NCBI GenBank assembly: GCA_016714495.1
Contig: JADKDU010000005.1
Location: 1-64,000, forward strand
Direction of reading: 5' to 3'
From: Hyphomonadaceae bacterium
GTDB lineage: Bacteria > Pseudomonadota > Alphaproteobacteria > Caulobacterales > Hyphomonadaceae
DNA length: 64,000 nt
Shown here piece by piece: positions 18,110 to 26,508 of this stretch. The notes under the pieces were generated by a model that was given only the letters and a program-made list of their open reading frames with translations, was not told where the DNA came from and did no database searches. The position numbers and the translations under genes were made by a program. Each line of letters starts with the position of its first letter. Position 1 is the stretch's first letter.

Positions 18110-19480
18110 ATGACTGATGCAACTGCCGAAGGCGCGCCGGACGGGCCGCCGGAAAGCCAGGAGACCGGAAGGTTCGCCGCCTTCCGGCATGGCGCCTTCG
18201 TTCTGTATTTCCTGGCGCGGGTGTTCACGACCTTTGGCTCGCAGATCCTCTCGGTGGCGGTGATCTGGCATATCTACGCGATCACGAAATCGGCGCTCTA
18301 CACGGGTCTGGTCGGGCTGGTGCAGTTCCTGCCGCTGGCGCTGCTGGTGCTGGTGACTGGTACGGCTGCGGATCAATTCGGTCGCAGAATGATCATGGGG
18401 GCGTCGATCGTGCTGGCAGCCGCGTGCGCCGCGGCGATGGCGATCTTTACCGCTCTCGGAATGATCTCCGCCGTGGTCATGCTGAGCATTCTCGTCGTGT
18501 TCGGCGTGGCGCGGGCTTTCCTTGGACCGGCCTCATCCTCGCTGGTTGTGTCGCTGGTCCCCACTCGGGACTTCGCCAACGCCGTGACGTGGAATTCATC
18601 CGCCTGGCAAGCCGCGACGATTGTCGGCCCGGCGGCGGGCGGCTTGTTGCTCGGGCTGGGCGAGAGGCCTTTCACCAACTGGCTGGCGGGCATGGGTCAG
18701 TCGCAGGTGGCCGGCTTCCTTGACGGGCATGGACCGGAGATCGCCTACACGACCGGCTTCTTCTTCATGATGCTGGGGGCGCTTCTGGTTTTTGCGATCC
18801 CGAAACCGCCCAAGGCGCCGCCGCGCGAACGGCCGACCCTTTCCAACATGCTGGAGGGGTTCCGCTTCATCTGGAAGCAGAAGATCATCCTCGGCGCGAT
18901 CTCGCTGGACCTGTTCGCCGTGCTGATGGGCGGCGTCATCGCCCTGCTGCCGATCTACGCCGAAGACATCCTGCATTTGGGACCCGAAGGCCTTGGCTGG
19001 CTGCGCGCTGCGCCGGGGATCGGCGCGATCGCTATGGCCGCTGTGATCGCGATCTTCCCGATCAAGGATCACGCCGGGCGGATCATGTTCGTCTGTGTCG
19101 CTCTGTTTGGGCTGTTCACGGTCGTGTTCGGGCTATCGACCACAGCGTGGCTGTCGATCACCGCTCTGATCTGCCTTGGCGCCGCCGACATGGTGAGCGT
19201 CGTCGTGCGCGAGACCCTGTTGCAGCTGTGGACGCCCGACGATGTGCGCGGACGGGTGAATGCGGTGAATTCGGTGTTCGTCTCCGCCTCCAATGAACTA
19301 GGCGAATTCCGCGCAGGCACGATGGCGCATGCGATCGGGCCGGCGGCGATTGGGGCTGTGCCGGCTGTCGTGATCGGCGGGTTTGGGGCGATTGCCGTGG
19401 CCGGCGTATGGGCGTGGATCTTCCCCACCCTGCGCAATGCGCGACGGCTGGACGGCAAGGATGTTGAACACCCGACCTAG
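18110..19480 (+). CDS. MFS transporter of the EntS-like (MFS_3) group
   Basis: 456 residues with about 12 membrane segments. It resembles the MFS_3 exporters (EntS-like): FRHGAFVLYFLARVFTTFGSQILSVAVIWHIY in TM1, a GTAADQFGRRMIM loop 2-3 motif, and the half-way loop with PRERPTLSNMLEGFRFIWKQKIILGAISLDLFAVLMGG. These export small molecules such as siderophores or drugs with a proton gradient; no siderophore genes are nearby, so the substrate is open. A weak RBS precedes the ATG; the next gene, 61 bases on, is a ferredoxin-like protein. Confidence 0.9.
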   Translation: MTDATAEGAPDGPPESQETGRFAAFRHGAFVLYFLARVFTTFGSQILSVAVIWHIYAITKSALYTGLVGLVQFLPLALLVLVTGTAADQFGRRMIMGASIVLAAACAAAMAIFTALGMISAVVMLSILVVFGVARAFLGPASSSLVVSLVPTRDFANAVTWNSSAWQAATIVGPAAGGLLLGLGERPFTNWLAGMGQSQVAGFLDGHGPEIAYTTGFFFMMLGALLVFAIPKPPKAPPRERPTLSNMLEGFRFIWKQKIILGAISLDLFAVLMGGVIALLPIYAEDILHLGPEGLGWLRAAPGIGAIAMAAVIAIFPIKDHAGRIMFVCVALFGLFTVVFGLSTTAWLSITALICLGAADMVSVVVRETLLQLWTPDDVRGRVNAVNSVFVSASNELGEFRAGTMAHAIGPAAIGAVPAVVIGGFGAIAVAGVWAWIFPTLRNARRLDGKDVEHPT

Positions 19481-19541
19481 CGGCTGCCTTGGCGCTTTGT
19501 CCAACACTGTTCGTGTGAGACCATCGCCAAAAGGGTGACGC

Positions 19542-19856
19542 ATGGCTGAGCCGCTTCCCGACAACTGCAACAGGCCCGCGGGCCAGCTTCGCCCCGTGGT
19601 TGACCCGGCGCGTTGCGAGGCGAAGACCACATGTGAGGCCGCCTGTCCGGTGAATGTGTTCGAAGTGTCGCGGATCAGGCCGGAGGTTTTCCGATCATTG
19701 CCGGCGCTGGCAAGGCTGAAGGTGTGGGTGCATGGCATGAAGACCGCCACGACGCCGCGCGCCGATGCCTGCCTTGGCTGCGGGCTGTGCGTGACCGCGT
19801 GCCCCGAGCACGCAATACGCTTGTTGTCTTCTGATCGCGTTTCTGCTCGGACTTGA
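19542..19856 (+). CDS. Ferredoxin-like protein with two 4Fe-4S motifs
   Basis: 104 residues with an AAGGG ribosome site. The C-terminal cluster motif is canonical, CLGCGLCVTACPEHAI (C-x2-C-x2-C-x3-CP). The N-terminal one is atypical, RCEAKTTCEAACPVNVF (C-x5-C-x3-CP): the second cysteine of the usual C-x2-C-x2-C is replaced, with an insertion between the halves containing an unusual long linker (KVWVHGMK). It could bind two 4Fe-4S clusters, or one 3Fe-4S plus one 4Fe-4S, and act as a small electron carrier. Redox partner not apparent from neighbours. Confidence 0.82.
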   Translation: MAEPLPDNCNRPAGQLRPVVDPARCEAKTTCEAACPVNVFEVSRIRPEVFRSLPALARLKVWVHGMKTATTPRADACLGCGLCVTACPEHAIRLLSSDRVSART

Positions 19857-19906
19857 TGCTGCGGCGCATTGGTTCGTAGAACATCAGCGAACCTGGGAGA
19901 TGCGTG

Positions 19907-20329
19907 ATGGCCTATTGGCTGGTGAAATCGGAGCCTGAGACATTCTCGTGGGACGATCAGGTGAAAGCGGGCAAGAAGGGCGCCGACTGGACGGGCGTTC
20001 GCTCGCATCCGGCCAAGCTGAACCTTCAGAAGATGGTGAAAGGCGACAAGGCCTTCTTCTATCATTCGGGCGGCGAGAAGAAGATCGTCGGCATCGTGGA
20101 AATCGCAAAGCCCGCCTATCCAGACAGGACAGCAGAGCCGGACGAGCCATGGGTGGTTGTCGATACCGTTGCAGCTGAGCCGCTGAAGACGCCGGTGACG
20201 CTGTCGACAATCAAGGCGGATGCGAAGCTGAAGGAGATGGCGCTGGTGAAGCTGAGCCGTCTTTCAGTGCAGCCGGTGACGGATGCGGAGTGGAAGCACA
20301 TCTGCAAGCTTGGCGGCGTGAAGGGCTGA
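19907..20329 (+). CDS. EVE domain protein
   Basis: 140 residues from the ATG at 19907, which has a GGGAGA ribosome site; an in-frame GTG one codon upstream is less likely. Nearly the whole protein is an EVE domain: YWLVKSEPETFSWDDQ at the start, the ADWTGVRSHPAKLNLQKMVKGDKAFFYHS core with the conserved Trp-x-Gly-x-Arg, and GIVEIAKPAYPD. EVE is a PUA-like fold that binds modified nucleobases in DNA or RNA. It is a stand-alone member, not fused to a restriction nuclease, and the neighbours do not suggest a defence role. Confidence 0.93.
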   Translation: MAYWLVKSEPETFSWDDQVKAGKKGADWTGVRSHPAKLNLQKMVKGDKAFFYHSGGEKKIVGIVEIAKPAYPDRTAEPDEPWVVVDTVAAEPLKTPVTLSTIKADAKLKEMALVKLSRLSVQPVTDAEWKHICKLGGVKG

Positions 20330-20331
20330 GG

Positions 20332-20754
20332 TCAGACGCCGAAGGTCACATAGCCTTCCGGGCTGATCGACCAAGCCGAATTGAAGGCGATCTCCCAGGC
20401 ATGGCCATCAGGATCGGTGACATAGCCGGCGAAGCCGCCATGCGGCGGCCCGGGTGCCGGCTTCAGCAGCTTGCCGCCGGCCTTGATCAGCGCGTCCATG
20501 GCCGGCTGCACGTCTGACGCCGCTGGCACATTATCCGCTAGAGCGAAAGGCGCCGGGCCGAAAGCGTTTTCGCGCGCCATGTCTTTTGATTGTTCCGCCG
20601 CCTTCCACACGCCCAGCATGAAGCCATTCATCTGGAAGAAGACGATATCCTCATTCTCGAACACCGGCGCCCAGCCGAAGCCGTCGACGTAGAAGCGCCG
20701 CGAACGTGCAAGATCGTGCACGCCGAGGGTGATCACGGACATCTGCTGTTGCAT
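20332..20754 (-). CDS. VOC (glyoxalase/bleomycin-resistance fold) family protein
   Basis: 140 residues starting at the ATG six or seven bases after an AAGGAG ribosome site. Two beta-alpha-beta-beta-beta units are visible: VITLGVHDLARSRRFYVDGFGWAP at the start and the AGYVTDPDGHAWEIAF C-terminal metal-ligand motif with Asp-Pro-Asp-Gly-x-x-x-Glu. The family includes lyases, dioxygenases and resistance proteins, so activity is not predictable. Its stop lies two bases from the convergent EVE gene. Confidence 0.88.
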   Translation of the reverse strand: MQQQMSVITLGVHDLARSRRFYVDGFGWAPVFENEDIVFFQMNGFMLGVWKAAEQSKDMARENAFGPAPFALADNVPAASDVQPAMDALIKAGGKLLKPAPGPPHGGFAGYVTDPDGHAWEIAFNSAWSISPEGYVTFGV

Positions 20755-20803
20755 CGCGCACTCCTTCGCGCCGGGAGATAGGCGTACTGCGTGGACCGTG
20801 AAC

Positions 20804-22384
20804 CTATCTCAATGCAATTTCACGTTTGCAGCCGATGTTGGAGATGAATGCGGGATCGTGGCTGACCACAATCAACGCGCCGTCATAGCCAATCAGCGCG
20901 CGCTCGATCACTTCGATTGAATCAATGTCGAGGTGATTGGTGGGTTCATCGAGCAGCAGGAGTTGTGGAGGCTCGCTCGCGGCCAGCAGAACAGACAGCG
21001 CGGCGCGGAGGCGTTCGCCGCCGGAGAGCGTGGACACGATCTGATGCGCCTTCTTGTTGCGGAAGGCGAAACGGGCAAGCGCGGCGTAGGCGTCGTTGTC
21101 GTTCAGTTCGGGATTGGCGGCGCGCATGTTGGCGAGCAGTGTCTGTGATGGATCGAGCGCGTCAGCGTGCTGGTCGAGCATGGCGATGCGGCCGTCCAAG
21201 CGGCGGATCGATCCTGATGCAGGCGCACGCTCGCCAGCAATCAGGCGGAGCAGCGTCGACTTGCCTGCGCCGTTCGAGCCCGCGATGTGGATGCGCTCGG
21301 GGCCTGTGACCTTGATGGAAAGTGGACCGAAGAGAACGCGGCCGCCGGCTTCCGCCGTCACATCTTCGAAAGCGAGCACGAGTTTCTGAGACGGCAGATT
21401 GACGCTTGGCGCGACGACGTTGAGCGGCACGAGGATTTCGAACCGGGCCTTCGCCTTGTCGAGCGCCTCGTTCGCTTCCGAGAGCTGGCGGCCTGCGAGT
21501 CGATTGGCCGCGCCTTGCGAGGCCTCGGCCCTGTCCTGCTTGAAGTCGAGCATCATCTTGCTCTGCCCGGCGGCGAAGCGCCCGGCCTTGCCGGCGGCGT
21601 CCTTGCGTTGCTTCATCTCACGCTGGAGCTGCACCTGATCCTTGACGCGGCGCAGGTCGCTCTCCGCCTTGTCGAGCGCGCCGGCCGCTTCAGCGCGGCG
21701 CGCTTCGCGCGCGGCGGCGAAGGCCGACCAGCCGCCGGTGAACACAGAAACGCCGACGGGCGTGAGTTCGACGATGCGGTCGACATGTTCGAGCAGGTCG
21801 CGGTCGTGGCTGGCGACGAGAGCCGCACCGCGCCATTCGTCGATGAGAGCGAGGATGGCGGCCCTTCCCGGTGCGTCGAGATTGTTGGTCGGCTCGTCGA
21901 GCAGGAGAATGTCGGGCGCTTCCAGCCAGAGACGGGCGATCGCAATGCGCGTGCGTTCACCGCCGCTGAAGCCGCTGATCTTGCGGGCAAGATCGCGTTC
22001 GGGCAGGTCTACTTTCGCGAGCGTTTCGGCGACGCGGTGTTCGAGCGTCCAGTCGGCTTCGGCCATGTCGTCGGCCAAGCCTTCGCCGCGGGCGAGGCGT
22101 TCCAGACGCGCAAGACCGTCTGCGACGCCGAGGGCTTCGGCGAGGGTTATCGTGTCATCCGGCCAGCGCTGGGCCAACTCGCCGATACGTCCGGAAACGT
22201 TGATGACGCCGGACGATGGCTCTCCCCGCCCCGCGACGAGACGGAGCAGCGTCGATTTTCCAGAACCGTTGCGGCCCACGAGGCCGATGCGTTCGGCGCC
22301 GATGGCGAGCGTGAGGTTTTCGAAGAGGGCGCGGCCTTCGGGCGTGGAAACGCCGACCTGGTCGAGTGAGATGTGGGCTGACAT
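20804..22384 (-). CDS. ABC-F family ATPase (two ATP-binding cassettes)
   Basis: 526 residues from the ATG at 22384 (MSAHISLDQVGV); the longer open frame upstream is unlike any ABC-F N-terminus. Two cassettes are complete: Walker A GRNGSGKS and GSNGAGKS, signatures FSGGERTR and LSGGERLR, and Walker B with LLLDEPTNNLD and LLLDEPTNHLD. Between them is a charged linker rich in Arg/Ala/Lys (about 240-320). There are no membrane segments, so it acts on ribosomes or other cytoplasmic targets, as ABC-F translation factors do, not as a transporter. It is 526 residues long, so it is a standard member of the Uup/YheS-like size class, not an exporter. Confidence 0.93.
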   Translation of the reverse strand: MSAHISLDQVGVSTPEGRALFENLTLAIGAERIGLVGRNGSGKSTLLRLVAGRGEPSSGVINVSGRIGELAQRWPDDTITLAEALGVADGLARLERLARGEGLADDMAEADWTLEHRVAETLAKVDLPERDLARKISGFSGGERTRIAIARLWLEAPDILLLDEPTNNLDAPGRAAILALIDEWRGAALVASHDRDLLEHVDRIVELTPVGVSVFTGGWSAFAAAREARRAEAAGALDKAESDLRRVKDQVQLQREMKQRKDAAGKAGRFAAGQSKMMLDFKQDRAEASQGAANRLAGRQLSEANEALDKAKARFEILVPLNVVAPSVNLPSQKLVLAFEDVTAEAGGRVLFGPLSIKVTGPERIHIAGSNGAGKSTLLRLIAGERAPASGSIRRLDGRIAMLDQHADALDPSQTLLANMRAANPELNDNDAYAALARFAFRNKKAHQIVSTLSGGERLRAALSVLLAASEPPQLLLLDEPTNHLDIDSIEVIERALIGYDGALIVVSHDPAFISNIGCKREIALR

Positions 22385-22860
22385 GTGGGTGCACTGAAGC
22401 TGGAGTGGAAACGCGCGCGAAGCAGGCGGGGTTTCTAGAGCTTCATATCCGTTGTCTCCGTTGGATGCGCGGTATGTGAGGCGGGCGGCGCCATAAGTCA
22501 ATATTGGGCGCGCGCCCGCAATCCCGCAGGCGGCTGCGGGTTGGGCTGATAGCGCCGGCTTGGCGTCACGAGCTGTCGGCGAAGCGGCGTGAAGAAGCGA
22601 ACGAAGATGAAGCCAGAAGACCGCGCGTCTGCGCCAGCCCGTCGGCGGCGATGCGGCCGAGCTTGGGAACGGACAAGCCGATGAGCGTGCGGGGAGTGTG
22701 CGCCCGCAGGCGTGGCGTGGGGTGGGGATTGGCGGGGTCTTAGCCACCAACGTTGAAGCGCAGGAAGGTTTACGCCATGCGGATTCTGGCCGGCTTGCCG
22801 ACTGCCGGATTCAGCAGGGTGTGCGCTGAGTGCGGGTGGCGGCAGGACGTCCGCAGAAGT
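22385..22860. other. 476-base gap without a supported gene
   Basis: The stretch upstream of the ABC-F gene and downstream of the broken PepSY gene. It contains only Arg/Pro/Ala-rich open frames without ribosome sites or recognisable domains. I see no repeat, tRNA or strong terminator. It should hold the ABC-F promoter, but no clear -35/-10 pair is visible. Confidence 0.4.
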
Positions 22861-23779
22861 TCAGGTCTGCTGCACGGGTGTGGTCGGAACCTGTTTCGAC
22901 GACCGCGAATGGCGCACGCGTCTGAACCACATCGTGGCGCCGGTGATCGCCAGTATCGCCGGCACGAGGCCGGCAATGGCCCAGATGGCCTTCAGGCCTT
23001 CCCCGCAGATCTCCCGACTGCAGCCTGGAATTCGTCCGCCGAAGCGGCCGAAGTGAGAGTAGGACAGCCAGAAGTTGATCTGGTCGCCGATCCGCTCGAC
23101 GGGGTTCTCTTCGTCCAGCGGATCAAGATAATCCACCATGGCGGGGCCGACTTCCGGGAAGGCGAGGTTCAGGCCGGTGATCGCCCACAGCAGCACGAAG
23201 ACGAGGAACCAGATGCCGAGGATGTTGTGGAGGCGCTTGTCGAATGGACCGGCCGGTGCGTCCTCACCCGATGCCTTCCGCTTTCGCATGCGCCGGCGCC
23301 GCTGCCAGACAAGCAGGCCTGTCACGCCCGAGATCAGGAGAAGACCGGCGAAGATGCCGTTGAGCACACGCCCCTCGCCGGGGAAGAGCAGCACGGTGTG
23401 CAGGTTCAGAATGAAGGTGGTGGCGTGATAGCCAAACGGCAGTTCGTCTCCCAGATCGCGGCCCCGTGTAGGGGTCGAACAGGTGCGTCAGGACATTGTC
23501 GTCTTTCTCGAGTTCGACATCGACGGCGCGATTGGGCTTAGGGTCGGTGCGTTCCACCACCGTGACGGCGTGGTCCGGAAAGGCGCGTTGCGCGATTTCG
23601 CCGATCTGGTTGTCGGTAAGGACCGTGTTTCCGACGGGGACGTAGACGGGTTGAGGTGAGAATGTGCGGTAGAGTTCGTTGCGATAGACCAGCACGCTGC
23701 CCGTAACGCAGATGGCGACGACGTAGACGATCAGGATCACGCCCAGCCATCGGTGGATGTCAAACAGCAGCTTGTGCAT
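22861..23779 (-). pseudogene. PepSY-associated TM protein, broken by a one-base frameshift
   Basis: The gene reads in one frame from the ATG at 23779 (HRWLGVILIVYVVAICVTGSVLVYRNELYRTF membrane segment, then a PepSY-like periplasmic part) to FDPYTG near 23466. The true continuation is in the next frame: GRDLGDELPFGYHATTF, LNLHTVLLFPGEGRVLNG, then two more helices and the conserved LHNILGIWF and WFRR segments to 22861. The break is at the C-run 23462-23465 (plus strand), where one extra base fits perfectly; removing it gives 305 residues. PepSY-TM proteins of this kind are often iron-reductase or siderophore-uptake accessories. Whether it is a real mutation or a homopolymer error cannot be told here. 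Confidence 0.82.
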
Positions 23780-23849
23780 TTTTCCTCCCCCGGGCGGCGG
23801 CTAGCATTCGCATTTGGCGGGGTTGGCGCAAGTCGCGTTGATGCGCTCT

Positions 23850-23872
23850 CTCCTCTCCCTAGCGGAGAGGAG
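23850..23872. repeat. Perfect 9-bp inverted repeat downstream of leuA
   Basis: CTCCTCTCC (23850-23858), five-base loop CTAGC, GGAGAGGAG (23864-23872). It lies between the leuA stop and the PepSY gene start. It has no T-run on either strand, so it is not a standard intrinsic terminator. It resembles the purine/pyrimidine-palindrome intergenic repeats often seen between alphaproteobacterial genes, and could protect the leuA mRNA 3' end. Confidence 0.55.
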
Positions 23873-23899
23873 GAAGCCGTGTTCGCTCGAACTTGCTGG

Positions 23900-25475
23900 T
23901 TAGGCCGCGGCGCCGGTAGCCTTCGCCCTGCGTACTTCGAGCTTGTTAAGCGCGTGGACGTAGGCGCGGGCGGAAGCGACGAGGGTGTCAGGGTCGGAAG
24001 CCTTGCCAGTGGCGACGAGGCCCTGCTCGGCCAAGCGGACCGAGACGGTGGCTTGCGCGTCCGTGCCTTCGGTGACGGCGTTAACCTGGTAGAGTTCGAG
24101 CACCGCCGTGTGTGGAACTAGTTGCCGGATGGCGTTGAAAACGGCGTCGACGGGGCCGTTGCCGGTGGCGTGCGTCGAGCGGACTTCGCCCTCGACGACG
24201 ATTTCGAGTTCGGCGGATTGCGGGCCGTCGGTGCCGGCGACGACCTTCAGGCGCTTGATGACGATGCGCTCCTGTGCGCCGGCCAGCTGGTCGTCGACGA
24301 GGGCGATGATGTCTTCGTCGAAGACGTGCTTCTTCTTATCGGCCAGATCCTTGAAGCGCTTGAAGGCGTCGTTCAAGGCGGCGGGTTCGAGGACATAGCC
24401 CAACGATTCCAGCTTGTCGCGGAAGGCGTTACGGCCGGAGAGCTTGCCCATGATCAGCGAGGTCGAGGGCACGCCTACGTCTTCCGGCTGCATAATCTCG
24501 TAGGTTTCGCGGTTCTTGAGCATGCCGTCCTGGTGGATGCCGCTCTCATGCGCGAAGGCGTTCTTGCCGACGATCGCCTTGTTGTACTGCACCGGGAAGC
24601 CGGTGATGGAGGAGACCATCTTGGAGGCGCGCGACAGCTTCTGCGTGACGACCTCGGTGTAGAACGGCATCGAGTCGCCGCGGACCTTCAGCGCCATGAC
24701 GCATTCTTCAAGCGCGGCGTTGCCGGCGCGCTCGCCCATGCCGTTGATGGCGCACTCGATCTGACGCGCGCCATTGATGACGCCGGCCAGCGAGTTGGCG
24801 ACAGCGAGACCGAGATCGTTGTGGCAGTGGGTGGACCAGATGACCTTGTCAGAGTTCGGGATGTTCTCGATCAGGCGGCGGATCAGCGCGCCGTATTCGG
24901 CGGGATGCGAATAGCCGACTGTGTCGGGCACGTTGATGACGGTTGCGCCGGACTGGATCGCAACGTCGATTGCCTTGCAGAGGAAGTCGAACTCGGTGCG
25001 GGTTGCGTCTTCAGCCGACCATTCGACGTCGCCGACGAATTTGCGAGAGTGGGTGACCGAGGCGCCGATGGCTTCGAGCACGGCGTTGGGGCCCATCTTC
25101 AGCTTGTGCTTCATGTGCACAGGGCTGGTGGAGATGAAGGTGTGGATGCGCGGCTGCTTCGCCTTGCGCAGGGCCTCGCCTGCCCTGTCGATGTCGGAGA
25201 GCGTCGAGCGGGCGAGCGTGCAGATAGACATGTCCTTCGCCAGTTCGGCGATTTGCGAAACGGCATTGGAAGTCGCCCTCGGACGAAGCGGCGAAACCGG
25301 CTTCGCAGATGTCGACCTTCATCTCCTGCAGGAGTTCAGCGAGTTCCAGCTTTTCGCGAATGGTCATTGAGGCGCCGGGCGACTGTTCACCGTCGCGCAT
25401 CGTGGTGTCGAAGATCAGTACCCTGTCTTTTGCGGTATTGGCTTTGCCGGCGTCGGTCTGGGTGGAGGCGGTCAT
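23900..25475 (-). pseudogene. leuA: leuA, 2-isopropylmalate synthase, with a one-base frameshift
   Basis: First enzyme of leucine synthesis: condenses acetyl-CoA with 2-ketoisovalerate. From the ATG at 25475 the frame carries IFDTTMRDGEQSPGASMTIREKLELAELLQEMKVDICEAGF-type TIM-barrel start to SEGDF near 25274, then goes out of register; the right continuation AVSQIAELAKDMSICTLAR is in the next frame and runs to 23900 with the metal site STHCHNDLGLA and the C-terminal allosteric leucine domain. One extra base near 25266-25269 restores a 524-residue protein. Because the rest is perfectly conserved and leuA is needed for prototrophy, sequence error or a very recent mutation is likely. A leader/attenuator precedes it. 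Confidence 0.9.
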
Positions 25476-25523
25476 TGGGGCGGTCCTGTCAGGGCGTGTT
25501 GTCGGAGGGTGCTGTGATGTGAA

Positions 25524-25592
25524 CCCCTGGACGCGTGACCCGCGGAGCTATGCCCGGATCAGACAAGCGCCCAGGGGCTGCTAAGCAGCCCC
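25524..25592 (-). promoter_or_regulatory. leuA attenuator: mutually exclusive hairpins
   Basis: Two stems share one strand on the minus-strand RNA. Hairpin A: GGGGCTGC / GCAGCCCC (25592-25585 and 25581-25574, three-base loop), inside the leader-peptide coding region over its second Leu pair and Ser-Ser. Hairpin B: CCCCTGGGCGC (25577-25567) with GCGTCCAGGGG (25534-25524), 11 pairs with one G-U. They overlap on 25577-25574, so only one can form. Together with the leucine-rich leader this is the layout of ribosome-controlled attenuation. Neither stem is followed by a T-run, so control may act on leuA translation or Rho access, not intrinsic termination. Confidence 0.7.
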
Positions 25593-25630
25593 GGCAGGGT
25601 GAGGAGAAGGGTGAAACCCCGGTTGCGCAT
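25559..25630 (-). CDS. leuA leader peptide (leucine-rich, 23 residues)
   Basis: A short frame just upstream of leuA with the core LLLTLPGLL and 7 leucines in 23 residues, ending WALV-stop. A leucine run before leuA is the hallmark of a translation-sensing leader peptide: ribosomes stall at Leu codons when charged tRNA-Leu is scarce. There is no ribosome site; a TTGACC/CATAGA promoter sits so close that transcription would start at or next to the ATG, so it is probably a leaderless mRNA. It overlaps the alternative hairpins listed separately. Below normal gene-finding length. Confidence 0.78.
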   Translation of the reverse strand: MRNRGFTLLLTLPGLLSSPWALV

Positions 25631-25636
25631 GATTGT

Positions 25637-25665
25637 TCTATGATTGGCGCTGCATCGCAGGTCAA
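25637..25665 (-). promoter_or_regulatory. Candidate leuA promoter
   Basis: TTGACC (25665-25660), 17-base spacer, CATAGA (25642-25637). The -35 fits alphaproteobacterial housekeeping promoters; the -10 is weaker. Only six bases separate the -10 from the leader-peptide ATG, which places the expected start of transcription at the ATG. Confidence 0.5.
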
Positions 25666-25721
25666 GTAGCGGAAAATTGAGCCTCGACACTGCGCGGTTC
25701 AGGGTCGATCCTTCCCGGTTC

Positions 25722-26474
25722 TCAGGGTTTGGCGACCGTTTCGTTGGGCGCAGTTTGCGCCTCTCCTCCCGGTTTGAGGTCAGGTTCGCCCTGGACGGCC
25801 TTGCGGGCGGCAAGCGCCACGACAATCCAGATGCCGACCACGGCGATGACGCCGCCGACGGCGAGGACGATGCCGCCGCCCATCGCGGACATTACCGACT
25901 GGCCCAGCAGAGCGACGATCAGCGTTTTCGGGATCGAGCCGATGAAGCATCCGGCCATGACCCGCCAGACATTCGCCTTGGAGGCGCCAAAGGCCATGTT
26001 GACGACAATGGCGGGCGCGGTCGGCACCGAGCGGACGATCATCGAGGCCAGGAAATCGTTGCGCCCGATGAAGGCTGAGAGGCGGCTTACGGTGTTGCCG
26101 CCATAGCGGTCGACAAGTTCACGGCCACCCCAGCGGCCCATGTAGAAGTGCAGCCAGGCAGAAGTCATCTGGCCTGCCATCGCATAGACGCTGCCGAGCC
26201 AGGGACCGAAGGCGACGATGCAGGCGGCCATAAGCACGAATTGCGGGGCGGCGATGAAGGCCGTGAGGATGAAAACGAGAATGGTGGCGGGAAGGCCCCA
26301 CGGGCTGTTGCGCAGGCCTGCGAGCTGTTCGTCGATATGATCGGCGAAGCCGAACGCGCCGGACTTGCCCAGAATCATCAGCACGCCAACGCCGCCCAGC
26401 AGGGCCAGCGACACCCAGACGGTGCGCCACGCACGGGCGTCCATGTTATTGAGGAAGGCGGCGATTTTATTCAT
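25722..26474 (-). CDS. VTT-domain (DedA/TVP38-like) membrane protein
   Basis: 250 residues, about six hydrophobic segments. It carries the VTT/SNARE-associated signature layout: an ILVFILTAFIAAPQFVLMAACIVAFGPWLGSVYAMAG block, a re-entrant-type FGASKANVWRVMAG loop and GSIPKTLIVALLGQSV near the C-terminus. The family includes DedA proteins and the lipid scramblase TMEM41/VMP1 group, with proposed roles in lipid carrier recycling or membrane homeostasis. The C-terminal about 25 residues are Pro/Gly/Glu-rich and cytoplasmic. It lies upstream of the leuA leader on the same strand and is transcribed independently. Confidence 0.82.
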   Translation of the reverse strand: MNKIAAFLNNMDARAWRTVWVSLALLGGVGVLMILGKSGAFGFADHIDEQLAGLRNSPWGLPATILVFILTAFIAAPQFVLMAACIVAFGPWLGSVYAMAGQMTSAWLHFYMGRWGGRELVDRYGGNTVSRLSAFIGRNDFLASMIVRSVPTAPAIVVNMAFGASKANVWRVMAGCFIGSIPKTLIVALLGQSVMSAMGGGIVLAVGGVIAVVGIWIVVALAARKAVQGEPDLKPGGEAQTAPNETVAKP

Positions 26475-26508
26475 TCGGGGGCCCAGATGCGCCCTTGGGT
26501 CAGCCCCG

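Noticed and set aside
19907..20329. EVE protein as part of a defence island
   Set aside because: It stands alone among metabolic genes without restriction, toxin or nuclease neighbours.
22385..22750. N-terminal extension of the ABC-F gene
   Set aside because: The extra 122 residues are Arg/Pro/Ala-rich without similarity to ABC-F starts; the ATG at 22384 begins the first cassette directly.
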